From JBAUHN01 sp049680295 (GTDB lineage Bacteria > Pseudomonadota > Alphaproteobacteria > Rhodobacterales > Rhodobacteraceae), in assembly GCA_049680295.1 (NCBI GenBank), contig JBAUHN010000047.1, positions 1-24,677 of the forward strand: a DNA stretch of 24,677 nucleotides, given 5' to 3'. The position numbers were made by a program, and so were the translations under genes. The stretch's first letter is position 1; the number at the start of each line of letters is the position of its first letter. Under the pieces are notes generated by a model. That model did not search any database, was not told the origin of the DNA, and saw nothing but the letters and a program-made list of their open reading frames with translations. Below, piece by piece: positions 7,360 to 16,143 of this stretch.

Positions 7360-8505
7360 GTGACAATCGCCCGAGTTTTTGTCTTTGCGTTTGACCTGAC
7401 AGAAGCGTCGCAAGTGCGCCGCATCCAAAGTCTGGCTGACCTTGGCCATGACGTGAGTTCGGCCGCGTTTCGCCGTGGCAATATGAATGCGGATTTCGAA
7501 CCCAACTGGCACAACGTCGATTTGGGCCATATCGAAAATGAAAGCTATGCCAAACGGTTGATCGCGATGCTGCGTGCGATTTGGCGATTGCGCAAATCCC
7601 CCGGTGACATCGCCGCGGCGGATGTTTTGATCGCGCGCAACTTTGACTTATTGGCGATTGCCTGGATGATGCGGCTGTTGTTGCGACAACGATCAACGCC
7701 GCTGGTTTACGAATGCCTTGATATTCATGGTCTTTTCACAAGGCAAGATCGCGTCGGCGGGGTCATGCGGTGGCTTGAGCGCCGGTTATTAGGAACAATT
7801 CAACTGCTTATCGTGTCATCGCCGGGTTTTTTGCGTAATTACTTCCATGCAGTTCAGGGGTATCGCGGCGCCGCAACCATCATTGAAAACAAACTGTGGT
7901 TCGAAAACACGCCCGTTGCCCGACCGGCGATACCGCCCAAACGCGCCAAGGATGCGCCGCTGACCATCGGATGGGTCGGGTCAATTCGGTGCGCGCCGAG
8001 TTTGAAAATCCTGACCGAAATGTCTGATGCACTGGGCACAGGGGTGCAAGTGAACATCCACGGCAATGTGCATCAACACGCATTGCCTGGCTTCAACACC
8101 GCAATTTATGAACGGTCAAATATCACGTATTTCGGACCCTATTCTTATCCTGATGGGCTGGCCGAGGTGTATTCGGGGTGTGATCTGGTGTGGGCGCAAG
8201 ATCTTTGGCAACGGGGTGCGAATTCTGACTGGCTTTTGCCCAATCGTATTTACGAAGCCAGTTGGTTCGGTTGCCCCTCGATCGCGCTGGCAGATACGGA
8301 AACCGGGCGGCGTGTTGCTTCGGGCCAGTTGGGGCTGACAATTGATGAACCCAGCGCATCCAGTTTGGTGCAAGCTTTGCAGGTTTTGCGTCCGTCCGAC
8401 ATATCGAAAATGTCACGCGGCATATTGCAACAGAACGACGACCTGTTTCGCTTGCGCAGCGCGGATGTATCGCGTGCATTGTCCCCCGTGCTCCCTGCAA
8501 AATAG
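7360..8505 (+). CDS. exoL: Glycosyltransferase, ExoL-like (GT4-type)
   Basis: About 381 residues from GTG 7360. The open frame extends back to 7156, overlapping the regulator gene, but family similarity begins at ARVFVFAFDLTEASQVRRI, right after this GTG; ATG 7282 is an alternative. Blocks recalling rhizobial ExoL are VLIARNFDLLAIA, LVYECLDIHGLF followed by a LERRLL helix, and the late IYEASWFGCPSIAL stretch, which resembles the nucleotide-sugar site of GT-B enzymes. ExoL adds a glucose during assembly of the succinoglycan octasaccharide on undecaprenyl diphosphate, on the cytoplasmic face of the inner membrane. The sugar used here cannot be read from sequence. The assignment rests on remembered similarity plus the surrounding exo genes. 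Confidence 0.7.
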   Translation: MTIARVFVFAFDLTEASQVRRIQSLADLGHDVSSAAFRRGNMNADFEPNWHNVDLGHIENESYAKRLIAMLRAIWRLRKSPGDIAAADVLIARNFDLLAIAWMMRLLLRQRSTPLVYECLDIHGLFTRQDRVGGVMRWLERRLLGTIQLLIVSSPGFLRNYFHAVQGYRGAATIIENKLWFENTPVARPAIPPKRAKDAPLTIGWVGSIRCAPSLKILTEMSDALGTGVQVNIHGNVHQHALPGFNTAIYERSNITYFGPYSYPDGLAEVYSGCDLVWAQDLWQRGANSDWLLPNRIYEASWFGCPSIALADTETGRRVASGQLGLTIDEPSASSLVQALQVLRPSDISKMSRGILQQNDDLFRLRSADVSRALSPVLPAK

Positions 8506-8714
8506 CTCGGGTATCACAGCCGCGAAAGCGAATCACCCGAATCAACAATGCGCCGAAACTTAGAAGATTATGTGCAATTCAGCTGCGCGCGCTTCTTTCA
8601 TTGCTACTTATAGTTTAACATGCTGTATTTGCTTGCAAAATGAGTATGTTTTCACGTAATAATTTTCCGAAGTGAGTACGAAGCAGGCGCATTTTTGACC
8701 AATTTGAAACAAAG

Positions 8715-8744
8715 TTGGCAAATTCGTGCCGTATTAAATATTGT
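8715..8744 (+). promoter_or_regulatory. Possible sigma-70-type promoter for exoY
   Basis: TTGGCA (8715-8720) resembles a -35 box and TATTGT (8739-8744) a weak -10 box, with 18 bases between. An inverted repeat AATTTG (8701-8706) / CAAATT (8719-8724) overlaps the -35 box and could be an operator. The fit is modest and AT-rich DNA gives many chance matches. Confidence 0.25.
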
Positions 8745-8767
8745 TGATGTCATTGAATGCTGCGCAT

Positions 8768-8792
8768 GCGAAGTAGTCGCTACGATGTTCGC
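8768..8792 (+). promoter_or_regulatory. Leader hairpin before exoY
   Basis: GCGAA-GTAG (8768-8776) pairs with CTAC (8780-8783) and, after a four-base bulge, TTCGC (8788-8792). If transcription starts near 8750, this stem would lie in the exoY 5' leader, about 45 bases before the start codon. Function unknown. Confidence 0.28.
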
Positions 8793-8837
8793 GCAACTAT
8801 AAGTTTGTAACCGGTACTGAATTTGTGGAGAGTTAAG

Positions 8838-9545
8838 ATGGCATTTATGAATAGCATTAGGCCGAATTCGTTCAACTCTGACCCTGTTTCCGCTGGCTCA
8901 GCGATCAATGCCGGTACCGCGCGTGCGACCGTGCTGGGTGGCAAAGTTAAGCGCACATTTGACATCATATTTGCGATCATTGGAATCGTTTTGCTGCTGC
9001 CATTGTTACTGCTGGTGGCAATTGTGGTGAAAATTACGTCTCGGGGGCCAGCGCTTTATGGGCACAAACGGATCGGCTACGGCGGACTGGTTTTCAAATG
9101 TTGGAAATTCCGCTCAATGATGACCGATGGCAAAGATGTTCTGGAACGCTACCTAGAAGCCCATCCAGAGGAAAAAGCCGAGTGGGTGAAAAACCGGAAA
9201 TTGAAAAACGATCCGCGTGTCACACGGATTGGTCGGGTCTTGCGTGCCTATAGCATTGATGAATTGCCGCAGCTTTTGAACGTCCTTGTCGGCGAAATGA
9301 GCTTTGTCGGGCCGCGCCCGGTGGTTTGCGATGAGCTGAACAAATATGGCAGCGCCGCTGTTCATTATCTTAGTGCACGCCCCGGAGTGACAGGTCTTTG
9401 GCAAATCAGCGGGCGCAGCGACGTCTGTTATTCTGAGCGTATCACATTGGATAGCCAATACGTGCAAAGCTGGTCCTTTACCCAAGATTGTGCCATCATA
9501 GCGCGCACAATTCCTGCCGTCGTATCGGCGAAAGGGTCTTACTGA
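8838..9545 (+). CDS. exoY: Undecaprenyl-phosphate sugar-phosphate transferase ExoY (EPS priming enzyme)
   Basis: 235 residues from ATG 8838, with GGAG seven bases upstream. One strong hydrophobic segment at residues 41-63 anchors it in the inner membrane. The rest is the bacterial sugar transferase domain: KCWKFRSMM, NDPRVTRIGRVLRAYSIDEL, NVLVGEMSFVGPRP and RPGVTGLWQISGR are all present, including the catalytic Asp-Glu of the SIDELPQ motif. The short size with a single N-terminal helix matches ExoY rather than the longer WbaP type. In the known pathway it transfers galactose-1-phosphate from UDP-galactose to undecaprenyl phosphate, starting each repeat unit. Its activity is held back by ExoX in rhizobia, and an ExoX-like gene lies at 17163-17411 in this window. 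The 89-bp gap to the export gene suggests co-transcription. Confidence 0.9.
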   Translation: MAFMNSIRPNSFNSDPVSAGSAINAGTARATVLGGKVKRTFDIIFAIIGIVLLLPLLLLVAIVVKITSRGPALYGHKRIGYGGLVFKCWKFRSMMTDGKDVLERYLEAHPEEKAEWVKNRKLKNDPRVTRIGRVLRAYSIDELPQLLNVLVGEMSFVGPRPVVCDELNKYGSAAVHYLSARPGVTGLWQISGRSDVCYSERITLDSQYVQSWSFTQDCAIIARTIPAVVSAKGSY

Positions 9546-9634
9546 CTTTCAGTTGGACCGTTCGCAGATTTGATTGAACTGACCAGATTATTTGGCGGCT
9601 CAAAAAAGTCGCGGCAATCCTGTTAGGGCCCAGA

Positions 9635-10861
9635 ATGAACCGAATATCTTATCTAACTGCATTGTGCGGGTTTGCTGTTTTGGCAGCAACACCGGTGTTG
9701 GCCCAAGGCTACAAAGTTGACGTGAACGACGTTCTGAACTTAAGGGCCGCGATGTGGGACGCCACAGATGGCGAGATCAAGGACCTTGAGACGATTACAG
9801 GCAGTTATGTCGTGGGGGCTGACGGCTCCATTGCGATGGGCCTTGTTGGAAACATTGATGTCGCGGATATGACAACCAAAGAGATTGCACTGCTACTTGA
9901 AACGGCAACCGCACGTTACCTACGGGCCGGGCAGGCGCCAAACATCGCCGTGGAAATCGAAGAATACGCCCCCATTTATCTTTTTGGTGAGGTAGATAAG
10001 CCGGGTGTTTATGAGTTTTCGCCGGGCCTCACTGTTCTAAAAGCGATCTCGATCGCGGGCGGGTTATCTGGTGCATCGCCTTTGGATGGCGAGGAACGCA
10101 ATTTCCTAAATGCGCGTGGGTTGGTTTTGGTGATGCGGCGCGAACTGACCTATCTGAACGCCCGCCGCGCCAGATTGCTGGCCGAAATAGCCGGCGATAC
10201 CGAATTGGACACGTCAGATGCTGGGGACGCCAACGACGTTATTATTGGCGAGAATGACATCCTCAAACGGCGCAACGAAAAATACGAACAGGAACTGGCG
10301 GCATTGCAGAAATCTCAGGTGTCGTTGCGCGAAGCCTTAGAGGTCCTGTCCAAAAAACTTGCAACCAATCAGGCGCAACTGGAATTGGGCTTGGTTGAGT
10401 TGGAAAAAAACCGAGAGCTGGTTGAAAAACGTCTGGTGCAGTCGGCGGCGGTGTTTGAGCGGGAACGCTATGTCAGCGAATTGGAAAGCAACGTCCTTGA
10501 TATCGAACGGACCATTCTGGCCGCCCGTCAAGAATTGCAGGACAAACAACGCAGTGAGACGTTGCTGACCGCCACAAGAGCAGAAGAAAATTCGCAATCC
10601 CTTCAGGATGTGAACGCAGATATTGCCGAAATTGAGACAAAGATTGATGCGCAGGTCGCTTTGATGGACGACGCTCTGGGCAAAAAAAGCACAGGCCTGG
10701 ATATCGGGTTGGATGCCACTCCGACGTTTCAGATCACCCGATCACGTACCGAGGACGGGAAGGAGAGGATATTTGTTGCGACGCGCGCGACCGTTGTCTT
10801 GCCTGGTGATGTTGTCGAAGTTTTTTATGAGGCGGGTTTGCCTGAAACACCGTCGAATTGA
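9635..10861 (+). CDS. exoF: Periplasmic polysaccharide export protein, ExoF-like (OPX family)
   Basis: 408 residues with a signal peptide ending near PVLA-Q (residue 23). The first ~80 mature residues are the polysaccharide export domain (YKVDVNDVLNLRAAMWD). An SLBB-type segment follows: APIYLFGEVDKPGVYEFSPG, then LTVLKAISIAGGLSGAS. From about residue 205 to 345 the sequence is charged and heptad-like, a long coiled coil. There is no lipobox cysteine, so unlike Wza it is not an outer-membrane lipoprotein; this fits ExoF, which works in the periplasm with ExoP and an outer-membrane partner. It lies 89 bp after exoY, and the next gene starts 15 bp later, supporting a single exoY-exoF-flippase unit. 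Confidence 0.85.
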   Translation: MNRISYLTALCGFAVLAATPVLAQGYKVDVNDVLNLRAAMWDATDGEIKDLETITGSYVVGADGSIAMGLVGNIDVADMTTKEIALLLETATARYLRAGQAPNIAVEIEEYAPIYLFGEVDKPGVYEFSPGLTVLKAISIAGGLSGASPLDGEERNFLNARGLVLVMRRELTYLNARRARLLAEIAGDTELDTSDAGDANDVIIGENDILKRRNEKYEQELAALQKSQVSLREALEVLSKKLATNQAQLELGLVELEKNRELVEKRLVQSAAVFERERYVSELESNVLDIERTILAARQELQDKQRSETLLTATRAEENSQSLQDVNADIAEIETKIDAQVALMDDALGKKSTGLDIGLDATPTFQITRSRTEDGKERIFVATRATVVLPGDVVEVFYEAGLPETPSN

Positions 10862-10876
10862 GTTGAATAATCGGTG

Positions 10877-12376
10877 ATGGAACCGCCAAGCGTTAAGTCT
10901 GATCAGTCGGCGTCTGCCTATTATCCGCACATGAAAACAGGGCGGTCGCGTTCGGCTGTACTGGGCGTTTTGTGGTCTTCCTTGCACACGTTCATACCGT
11001 CCGTTGCCTCGGCGTCGATGTTTTTTGTCAGCGCGAGCTTCCTGTCCCCCGATGAATTTGGATTGGTCGGGTTCGCCAGCAGTCTGGTGTTTTTTGCAAT
11101 CGCATTCGCTCCGCTGGCATTTGGCGAGGCGATGGTGCAACGCCAGGACTTAAGCAAGGCGCATGCGGATAGCGTGTTTTGGATGACCTCCGTCTTTGGA
11201 ATGATCTACATATTGCCGTTTCTCCTAAGTGCAGGATGGATCGCGGATTGGATGGGAGAGCCTGCAATCGCGGCAATGCTTCCGGTTTTGGCCCTTAGAA
11301 TTCCGATAGATTTTGCCTCGGCGGTGCCAAATTCGATGATCATCCGGTCGATGAATTTCAAACTTGTGGCGTTGCGAACGACGGCGGCGACCCTTGTCAG
11401 TGTTGGGGTATCGTTGTCCTTGTTGTTTGCGGGCTATGGGTATTGGGCACTGATCATCAGCCAGGTTTCATCCAGCTATGTGCTGGGAATTATGGCATTT
11501 TGGGCGTCAGGCTGGCGACCGGGCGTGTCGTTCAATTGGACCGCGTTAAAGGAACTGGCGCCCTACGGTCTGTTCGCATCCGGGAATCATATGTTGTACA
11601 CGATGAAACTGGACCATATCGTTTTGGGCGCCTTGGCCGGTCCGCATATCCTGGGGTTATATTTCTTTGCCCAACGCTTGTACATGTCGGTCGGCAGTCT
11701 GGTGTCAGGTGCATTGTCATCGGTCAGCCATGTCTTGCTTTCGACGCTTCAAAGTGACCGGAAAATGGTGACCGAAGCGTTTGACATTGCGTCTTTCGGC
11801 GCTGTTTCGGTTAGTACCCCGGTGTTTGTCCTGTTGGCAATCGTGTCGCCGGATTTGCTGGCGCTGCTGCCAGACCCCAAATGGTTTGAGGCATCCTTGG
11901 CCATCCAAATGTTCTGTGTTGTCGGCATTCTAAGCGGCATAAGCGAGGTTCAGGGCGCGCTGATCCGCAGTCAGGGCAAAGCCAACTGGTGGTTTTACTA
12001 TCAACTGCTGCAAAGCGTGGCGACGGCGCTGGTTGTGCTCATTACCTACCGATTTGGCATTTCCACGTTGGTCGCGGCGATTGTGGTTAAATCACTTTTG
12101 TTATGGCCAATTCCATTGGTGATGACAAAACGCATTTTGGGCCTTAGCACCTGGCGCTACTTGCAAAGCTTTCTGTCGACGTTTCTGTCGGTTGCGGTCA
12201 TGTCGTTTTTTGTTGCCGGTGTTGGATATCTTTGGCCTGATATGCCGATTGTCTACAAACTACTGCTGCAGTGCTGTGTCGCTGGCATCGCCTATCTGTT
12301 AGTCCTGTTTTTCGTATCTCGCCAGCGAATTATGAGTATTTGGCGGATCATCGCAAAGAAAAAAACAGCCGCCTGA
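10877..12376 (+). CDS. Polysaccharide flippase of the MOP superfamily (Wzx/ExoT-like)
   Basis: About 499 residues from ATG 10877; a GTG lies one codon before it. The sequence is hydrophobic throughout with about 12-14 membrane helices. Family-typical blocks are SASFLSPDEFGLVGFASSL near the N-terminus, LGALAGPHILGLYFFAQRLY in the middle, and a motif around LLPDPKWFEAS. Such proteins turn lipid-linked repeat units from the cytoplasmic to the periplasmic face of the inner membrane. Its position directly after the exoF-like gene supports the Wzx role for this EPS. It resembles ExoT-type transporters, but membrane similarity is weak evidence for an exact symbol. The stop codon (TGA, 12374-12376) abuts the stop of the convergent exoQ gene with no base between. 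Confidence 0.82.
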   Translation: MEPPSVKSDQSASAYYPHMKTGRSRSAVLGVLWSSLHTFIPSVASASMFFVSASFLSPDEFGLVGFASSLVFFAIAFAPLAFGEAMVQRQDLSKAHADSVFWMTSVFGMIYILPFLLSAGWIADWMGEPAIAAMLPVLALRIPIDFASAVPNSMIIRSMNFKLVALRTTAATLVSVGVSLSLLFAGYGYWALIISQVSSSYVLGIMAFWASGWRPGVSFNWTALKELAPYGLFASGNHMLYTMKLDHIVLGALAGPHILGLYFFAQRLYMSVGSLVSGALSSVSHVLLSTLQSDRKMVTEAFDIASFGAVSVSTPVFVLLAIVSPDLLALLPDPKWFEASLAIQMFCVVGILSGISEVQGALIRSQGKANWWFYYQLLQSVATALVVLITYRFGISTLVAAIVVKSLLLWPIPLVMTKRILGLSTWRYLQSFLSTFLSVAVMSFFVAGVGYLWPDMPIVYKLLLQCCVAGIAYLLVLFFVSRQRIMSIWRIIAKKKTAA

Positions 12377-13612
12377 TTATTGACTGGAAGGGCGCGTGCG
12401 GCGCTGTTCAGCAGCGCGGATCGCAAAGACAAAGGCGCTGACGACGACAACCGTCAGAAGGCTAAATTGAAAGAAAACTGTCACCTCAATAAAGCTTTGC
12501 ATGATTGCCATCATCACCAGTGAAAACAACAGCGTGGCGTCAGTGTCGCGGGTTCGGATCGCCCAAAGCCCGGTCAAGATCGCAGCACTGTAGAGAACAA
12601 ACACTTGCATCATCACACCGGCTATCCCGATCTCAACCGCATTTGAATAATAGGTGTTGTGGAAACTAAAACCCGCCCCGCTTTCGACACCAAACATGAA
12701 CCACAACGCTTCAGCCGACGGGTTTCCCCGCACCCAAAACGCCCGGTAGCCAAGGCCAAAGGCCGGTTTTTCGGCGATGAACTCGCGGGCGATCTGCCAC
12801 AGATCCGTACGCCCGGTAAGCGTCAGGTCCTTGCCCGTTGTCTCAAGCAGGATACGGATCAAGGCGTCGGCATTGATGACGGCAAGCAACACGATCAAGG
12901 CGGAAATAAAGACGACCGCGCCCACAGTCACAACCCGTTGCGTTGGTGACAATCTATAAAGAACAAGCAATGAAAATTGCAGCATGATTGCCAAAGGGAC
13001 AAGCAAAGTTGCCCCCACCGATTGCGCCAGAATAAGCAATATTGCCCCGGACAGGAACGCAAACAGCGCCGTGAGGCGATAACCATACCCAGCCCGGCTA
13101 TCCAGTACTTGGGACGATCCGATAATGACAAAAACCGCTGCCGCCCCTGCCATCGCGTTTTTGCTGGCGTAAATGCCAAGCCAGGCACCGTCCCAGCGCA
13201 CGTGCCCAAACGCGACACTGGATATCATGCAGATCGCCATCAGCGCGAATAAGGCGCGGCTGAAAATCTGCGGTGTGATCTGGGTGGCAATGATAACGGC
13301 AATAAAGAATGTCGCGGATAGCTGGATACCGGAACGCAAAGACAAAACCGGGTACTGAGACCACATAAACGATGCGGTGCAAAACACGGGCACCAGAAAG
13401 ATGAACCAGTATTTTATCAAAAGCGGAACAATTTTTGACCAATGCCGGGCAAGCATGGCAGTGCCAAAGCCCAGAAAAACCAATGCGCCTAAGGATCCAA
13501 GCAGTGGATGCAACACAAGTCCGGACAAGGCGCCGACACTCAGGATTGCATCGGGCGAAACCGTCACAATACCAGTGCGCGACCTGACGGGAGGTAGCAG
13601 TGCTTGGGTCAT
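12377..13612 (-). CDS. exoQ: EPS polymerase ExoQ-like (Wzy/O-antigen ligase family)
   Basis: 411 residues with about ten to twelve membrane helices. The central region has ALFALMAICMISS and GIYASKNAMAGAAAVFV, resembling the first conserved block of ExoQ. The large periplasmic loop contains TGRTDLWQIAREFIAEKPAF and GFSFHNTYYSNAVEIGIAG, which are Wzy/WaaL family marks. ExoQ joins flipped repeat units into long chains at the periplasmic side. It lies 50 bp downstream of exoK on the same strand, so exoK-exoQ form a two-gene unit. Its stop codon abuts that of the convergent flippase gene. The start is ATG at 13612, the first methionine before the hydrophobic part. Confidence 0.85.
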   Translation of the reverse strand: MTQALLPPVRSRTGIVTVSPDAILSVGALSGLVLHPLLGSLGALVFLGFGTAMLARHWSKIVPLLIKYWFIFLVPVFCTASFMWSQYPVLSLRSGIQLSATFFIAVIIATQITPQIFSRALFALMAICMISSVAFGHVRWDGAWLGIYASKNAMAGAAAVFVIIGSSQVLDSRAGYGYRLTALFAFLSGAILLILAQSVGATLLVPLAIMLQFSLLVLYRLSPTQRVVTVGAVVFISALIVLLAVINADALIRILLETTGKDLTLTGRTDLWQIAREFIAEKPAFGLGYRAFWVRGNPSAEALWFMFGVESGAGFSFHNTYYSNAVEIGIAGVMMQVFVLYSAAILTGLWAIRTRDTDATLLFSLVMMAIMQSFIEVTVFFQFSLLTVVVVSAFVFAIRAAEQRRTRPSSQ

Positions 13613-13662
13613 TTCAGGGTGGGCCTTAGTCGTTTTCTACGCAATAGCTGTACCCTATCACA

Positions 13663-14481
13663 TCAATTCTGAACGCACAGCACCGAGGCATCGAACTGGC
13701 ACTCTTTTCCAAGTTCGGTAAACGCGATCCAATCAATGGTGAATGTGACATCGCCCTGGGGTGGTTCAAAAACACCCATCCAATCCACGAATTTTTCTGT
13801 TCCCCAAAGGCTCGCGTAGATTTTCTGTGGGTTGGTCGGCAAAGGATTTCCGGGCGTTGTTTGGTGAACTTCCTGACCGTCAACAAACCAAGTGATGCCA
13901 TTTTCGTCCCAGGTGAACGCATAGGTGATAAAGCCGCTGTCGGTGCGCTTTGGCAATTCCACGGCTTTGCCATTGGTCGGCTGGCCGGAAACATAGGTGT
14001 TTACGCTGACTTTGCTGGTGTCGCGGGTCAGGACCTCAAAATCAATCTCATCGTGGGGTTTTTTGTGCTGCGGGCCGATGTAGGTGAAAAATGCAGCATT
14101 CAGACCGGACCCTTTTTCAGTTTTGAAACGCACTTCATAGGTGCCGTATCCATAAGTCTGATGGGATTGAATCTCGCCGCAAATGTAGTCTCGTTTTTCG
14201 GTTTTGATGGGTTTGAAGAGCAACTTTAGAGTTCCGTCCTCAATCGCTACTGCTTTCTTCGACCATTCACAATTGTGCCAATCCCCATTTGACCACCCAT
14301 GTGAAATGCCCCAACGGTCCCGGTCAAAGCCGTCAAAATCGTCGAAAAATGTGGCACCTGCGGGGTTATCATTTGCATGGGCTGGTGATCCGAATTGCGC
14401 GACCAATGCGGCAAGGGCCAGCACTGCGGCACCTGCTATGGCGATAATGCGGGTCCGGGTTGTGCGAAATTTCTGCGTCAT
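13663..14481 (-). CDS. exoK: Secreted glycoside hydrolase family 16, ExoK-like endo-beta-glycanase
   Basis: 272 residues. A signal peptide covers about residues 1-36 (cleavage near AHA-N). The GH16 fold follows, with FDDFDGFDRDRWGISHGWSN at its start and the catalytic motif DEIDFE at 144-149, in which Glu145 is the expected nucleophile and Glu149 the acid/base. Two other family blocks are GYGTYEVRFKTEKGSGLNAA and ITWFVDGQEV. A cysteine pair near both ends could form a disulfide. Rhizobial ExoK cleaves nascent succinoglycan outside the cell, lowering its chain length. The next gene on this strand is exoQ. Both are read away from the ExoO-like gene, from a shared divergent promoter region at 14482-14709. 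Confidence 0.9.
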   Translation of the reverse strand: MTQKFRTTRTRIIAIAGAAVLALAALVAQFGSPAHANDNPAGATFFDDFDGFDRDRWGISHGWSNGDWHNCEWSKKAVAIEDGTLKLLFKPIKTEKRDYICGEIQSHQTYGYGTYEVRFKTEKGSGLNAAFFTYIGPQHKKPHDEIDFEVLTRDTSKVSVNTYVSGQPTNGKAVELPKRTDSGFITYAFTWDENGITWFVDGQEVHQTTPGNPLPTNPQKIYASLWGTEKFVDWMGVFEPPQGDVTFTIDWIAFTELGKECQFDASVLCVQN

Positions 14482-14587
14482 TGGCGGCTCCGATTGGGGG
14501 GGTTACGATTGGTACGGCTTCACTCCTTGGGTTGTTTTTGGGCCAAATGCAATTCGATCGTCTGAATTGCCGCGCATCGGCTGATCG

Positions 14588-14642
14588 TTGCCACGAAAAC
14601 ACTTAGCTGTGGCAAGGCGTCGCGGAAAAACACAGGTGGCAA
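14588..14642. promoter_or_regulatory. Repeated GTGGCAA elements in the exoK/exoO divergent promoter region
   Basis: TTGCCAC (14588-14594) is followed by its reverse complement GTGGCAA (14609-14615), and GTGGCAA occurs again at 14636-14642. The last two are each preceded by a GAAAACAC or GAAAAACAC element (starting at 14595 and 14625), giving an imperfect direct repeat with a period of about 27-30 bases. A TATATT at 14667-14672 may be the -10 box for exoO. Phased repeats between divergent EPS genes suggest binding sites for a shared regulator. No known motif was recognised. Confidence 0.42.
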
Positions 14643-14709
14643 CTTTTTTGCCGCGAAACCTTGATGTATATTGGTTGCAATCTGTCCCAGTTCTGCGCAT
14701 CACCAGCTT

Positions 14710-16143
14710 ATGTTAGATAACAAGTCTTCTCCGCAAGTTTCGGTTATTATGGCCAATTACAACGGTGCCGCCCATTGCGAAATGGCCGTGTATTCGGTTT
14801 TGGCTCAGTCTGAGACGTCGTTGGAATTGCTATTTGCGGATGATGCATCGACCGACGACAGTGTTGCTCTGGTGGCGGCAATTGCGGCCAATGACAGTCG
14901 CGTTCGAATACTAAGTGCTAAAAAAAACAGTGGTCCGGCGGCGTCACGAAATCGCGCGTTGGATGTGGCCAAGGGTCGGTGGATTGCGATTGTCGATAGC
15001 GACGACATCATCCATCCGCAACGGTTGGAAAAAATGCTTGAGGCGGCAGCAAGATTAAAGACAGATGGCGTTGCCGATGATCTGATCTATTTCGGCGACA
15101 ACACATCCGATGCGGGCGCAACCTTGCTTGGCGCATCTTGCCCGGAGGGCACGGTTGAGGTCACACCGTCGATGTTGGTCGAACAGGGCGAAGCGGGGCG
15201 TAAGCCAGCGGCCCTGGGCTACTTAAAACCTTTGCTGCGAAAAAGCAGTTTAGGTGGCTTGCGGTACCGCGAGGATATTCGGATTGGCGAAGATCACGAT
15301 TTCTATCTGCGCTATTTGCTCAGCGGTGGTCGGGTGCATATCATCGGGCAATCCTACTACCTCTACCGGCGTCATGCCGCGTCAACGTCTTATCGCTTGT
15401 ACCCAGAAGACCTGGGTCTGATGATCAAAGTGCAGACAGATGCGGTTGAACAATTTCCGGATGCGCCGCAGGAGTTTTTGGATCATTGCGCGGCAAGGCA
15501 TCGGTTTTTGTCCAGGTCCATCGTGTCCGAAACCATTACGCAAGACATAAAAAATCGCCGTCTTTTCAAGGCTGTGACGTCAATCTTACGCCATCCACAT
15601 AGTTTGCTGCACCTTGGCCGGGCCGCAAAAGAACACTTTCAAAAACGTATGCGCACGGGGCGCATTGCGAGTGTTGCAAAGCCTTCCGATTTCATTTTTC
15701 TGTCGGAAGATCAAAACATCAGTGATTTTCCGCGTGAAGTCCGTGGTTGGGATGTAATCGCAATTCCTGATCATTCGGCGGAGTGTACCTCGCAAGAATG
15801 GGCACGGGTAACGGCGCGATTTAGCGACGCCAAGACCCGGATTTTTGGACGCGGGTTGGCGGGACTTTATGCGTTGGGATATTGCCCGTCTTGGGGCTGC
15901 GCAATACTGGACAATGACAAAGATGATTGGCCACAGCAGGCCGAACATTTACGCAAGGCCGGCTTTACAAAGAATTTGCCACACAACCAGATTCCCCAAC
16001 GGCCTGCGGCTTTTAGCAAAAGGCGAGAAATACTGTTGCTCAACCAAATGGCGAAAAAATCTGTGGCCCTGGACGAGAATTGCGACGCGCCTAGCCGGAA
16101 AAAAGGCGCAACCCAAATCGAAACGGAGGCCAGTGATGTCTAG
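14710..16143 (+). CDS. exoO: GT2 glycosyltransferase, ExoO-like, with extra C-terminal region
   Basis: 477 residues from ATG 14710. A TTG at 14671 is in frame, but it falls inside a possible -10 box and family similarity begins at VSVIMANYNGAAHCEMAV. The GT-A domain occupies the first ~230 residues: FADDASTDDS, GPAASRNRALDVAKGRWIAI and the metal-binding VDSDD motif, then IGEDHDFYLRYL. Rhizobial ExoO, which adds a late glucose to the succinoglycan unit, has a similar N-terminal half but is about 350 residues. The roughly 130 added residues (SDFIFLSEDQ to PAAFSKR) look folded, but I do not recognise the domain. The gene ends in a charged tail and overlaps the next GT2 by eight bases. The symbol is tentative. 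Confidence 0.68.
   Translation: MLDNKSSPQVSVIMANYNGAAHCEMAVYSVLAQSETSLELLFADDASTDDSVALVAAIAANDSRVRILSAKKNSGPAASRNRALDVAKGRWIAIVDSDDIIHPQRLEKMLEAAARLKTDGVADDLIYFGDNTSDAGATLLGASCPEGTVEVTPSMLVEQGEAGRKPAALGYLKPLLRKSSLGGLRYREDIRIGEDHDFYLRYLLSGGRVHIIGQSYYLYRRHAASTSYRLYPEDLGLMIKVQTDAVEQFPDAPQEFLDHCAARHRFLSRSIVSETITQDIKNRRLFKAVTSILRHPHSLLHLGRAAKEHFQKRMRTGRIASVAKPSDFIFLSEDQNISDFPREVRGWDVIAIPDHSAECTSQEWARVTARFSDAKTRIFGRGLAGLYALGYCPSWGCAILDNDKDDWPQQAEHLRKAGFTKNLPHNQIPQRPAAFSKRREILLLNQMAKKSVALDENCDAPSRKKGATQIETEASDV

Larger units (their letters stand above)
8506..8837. other. AT-rich intergenic region upstream of exoY
   Basis: This stretch of about 330 bp is clearly richer in A and T than its neighbours and holds no credible ORF. 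It contains a possible promoter (8715-8744) and a leader hairpin (8768-8792), both listed separately, and a GGAG ribosome-binding site at 8827-8830 for exoY. A weak inverted repeat (TCGGGT and ACCCGA) just after the ExoL-like gene lacks a T-run. Confidence 0.6.

Noticed and set aside
15845..16135. N-terminal extension of the second GT2 gene
   Set aside because: It lies in another frame of the ExoO-like gene; the GGAGG and the family similarity both point to ATG 16136.
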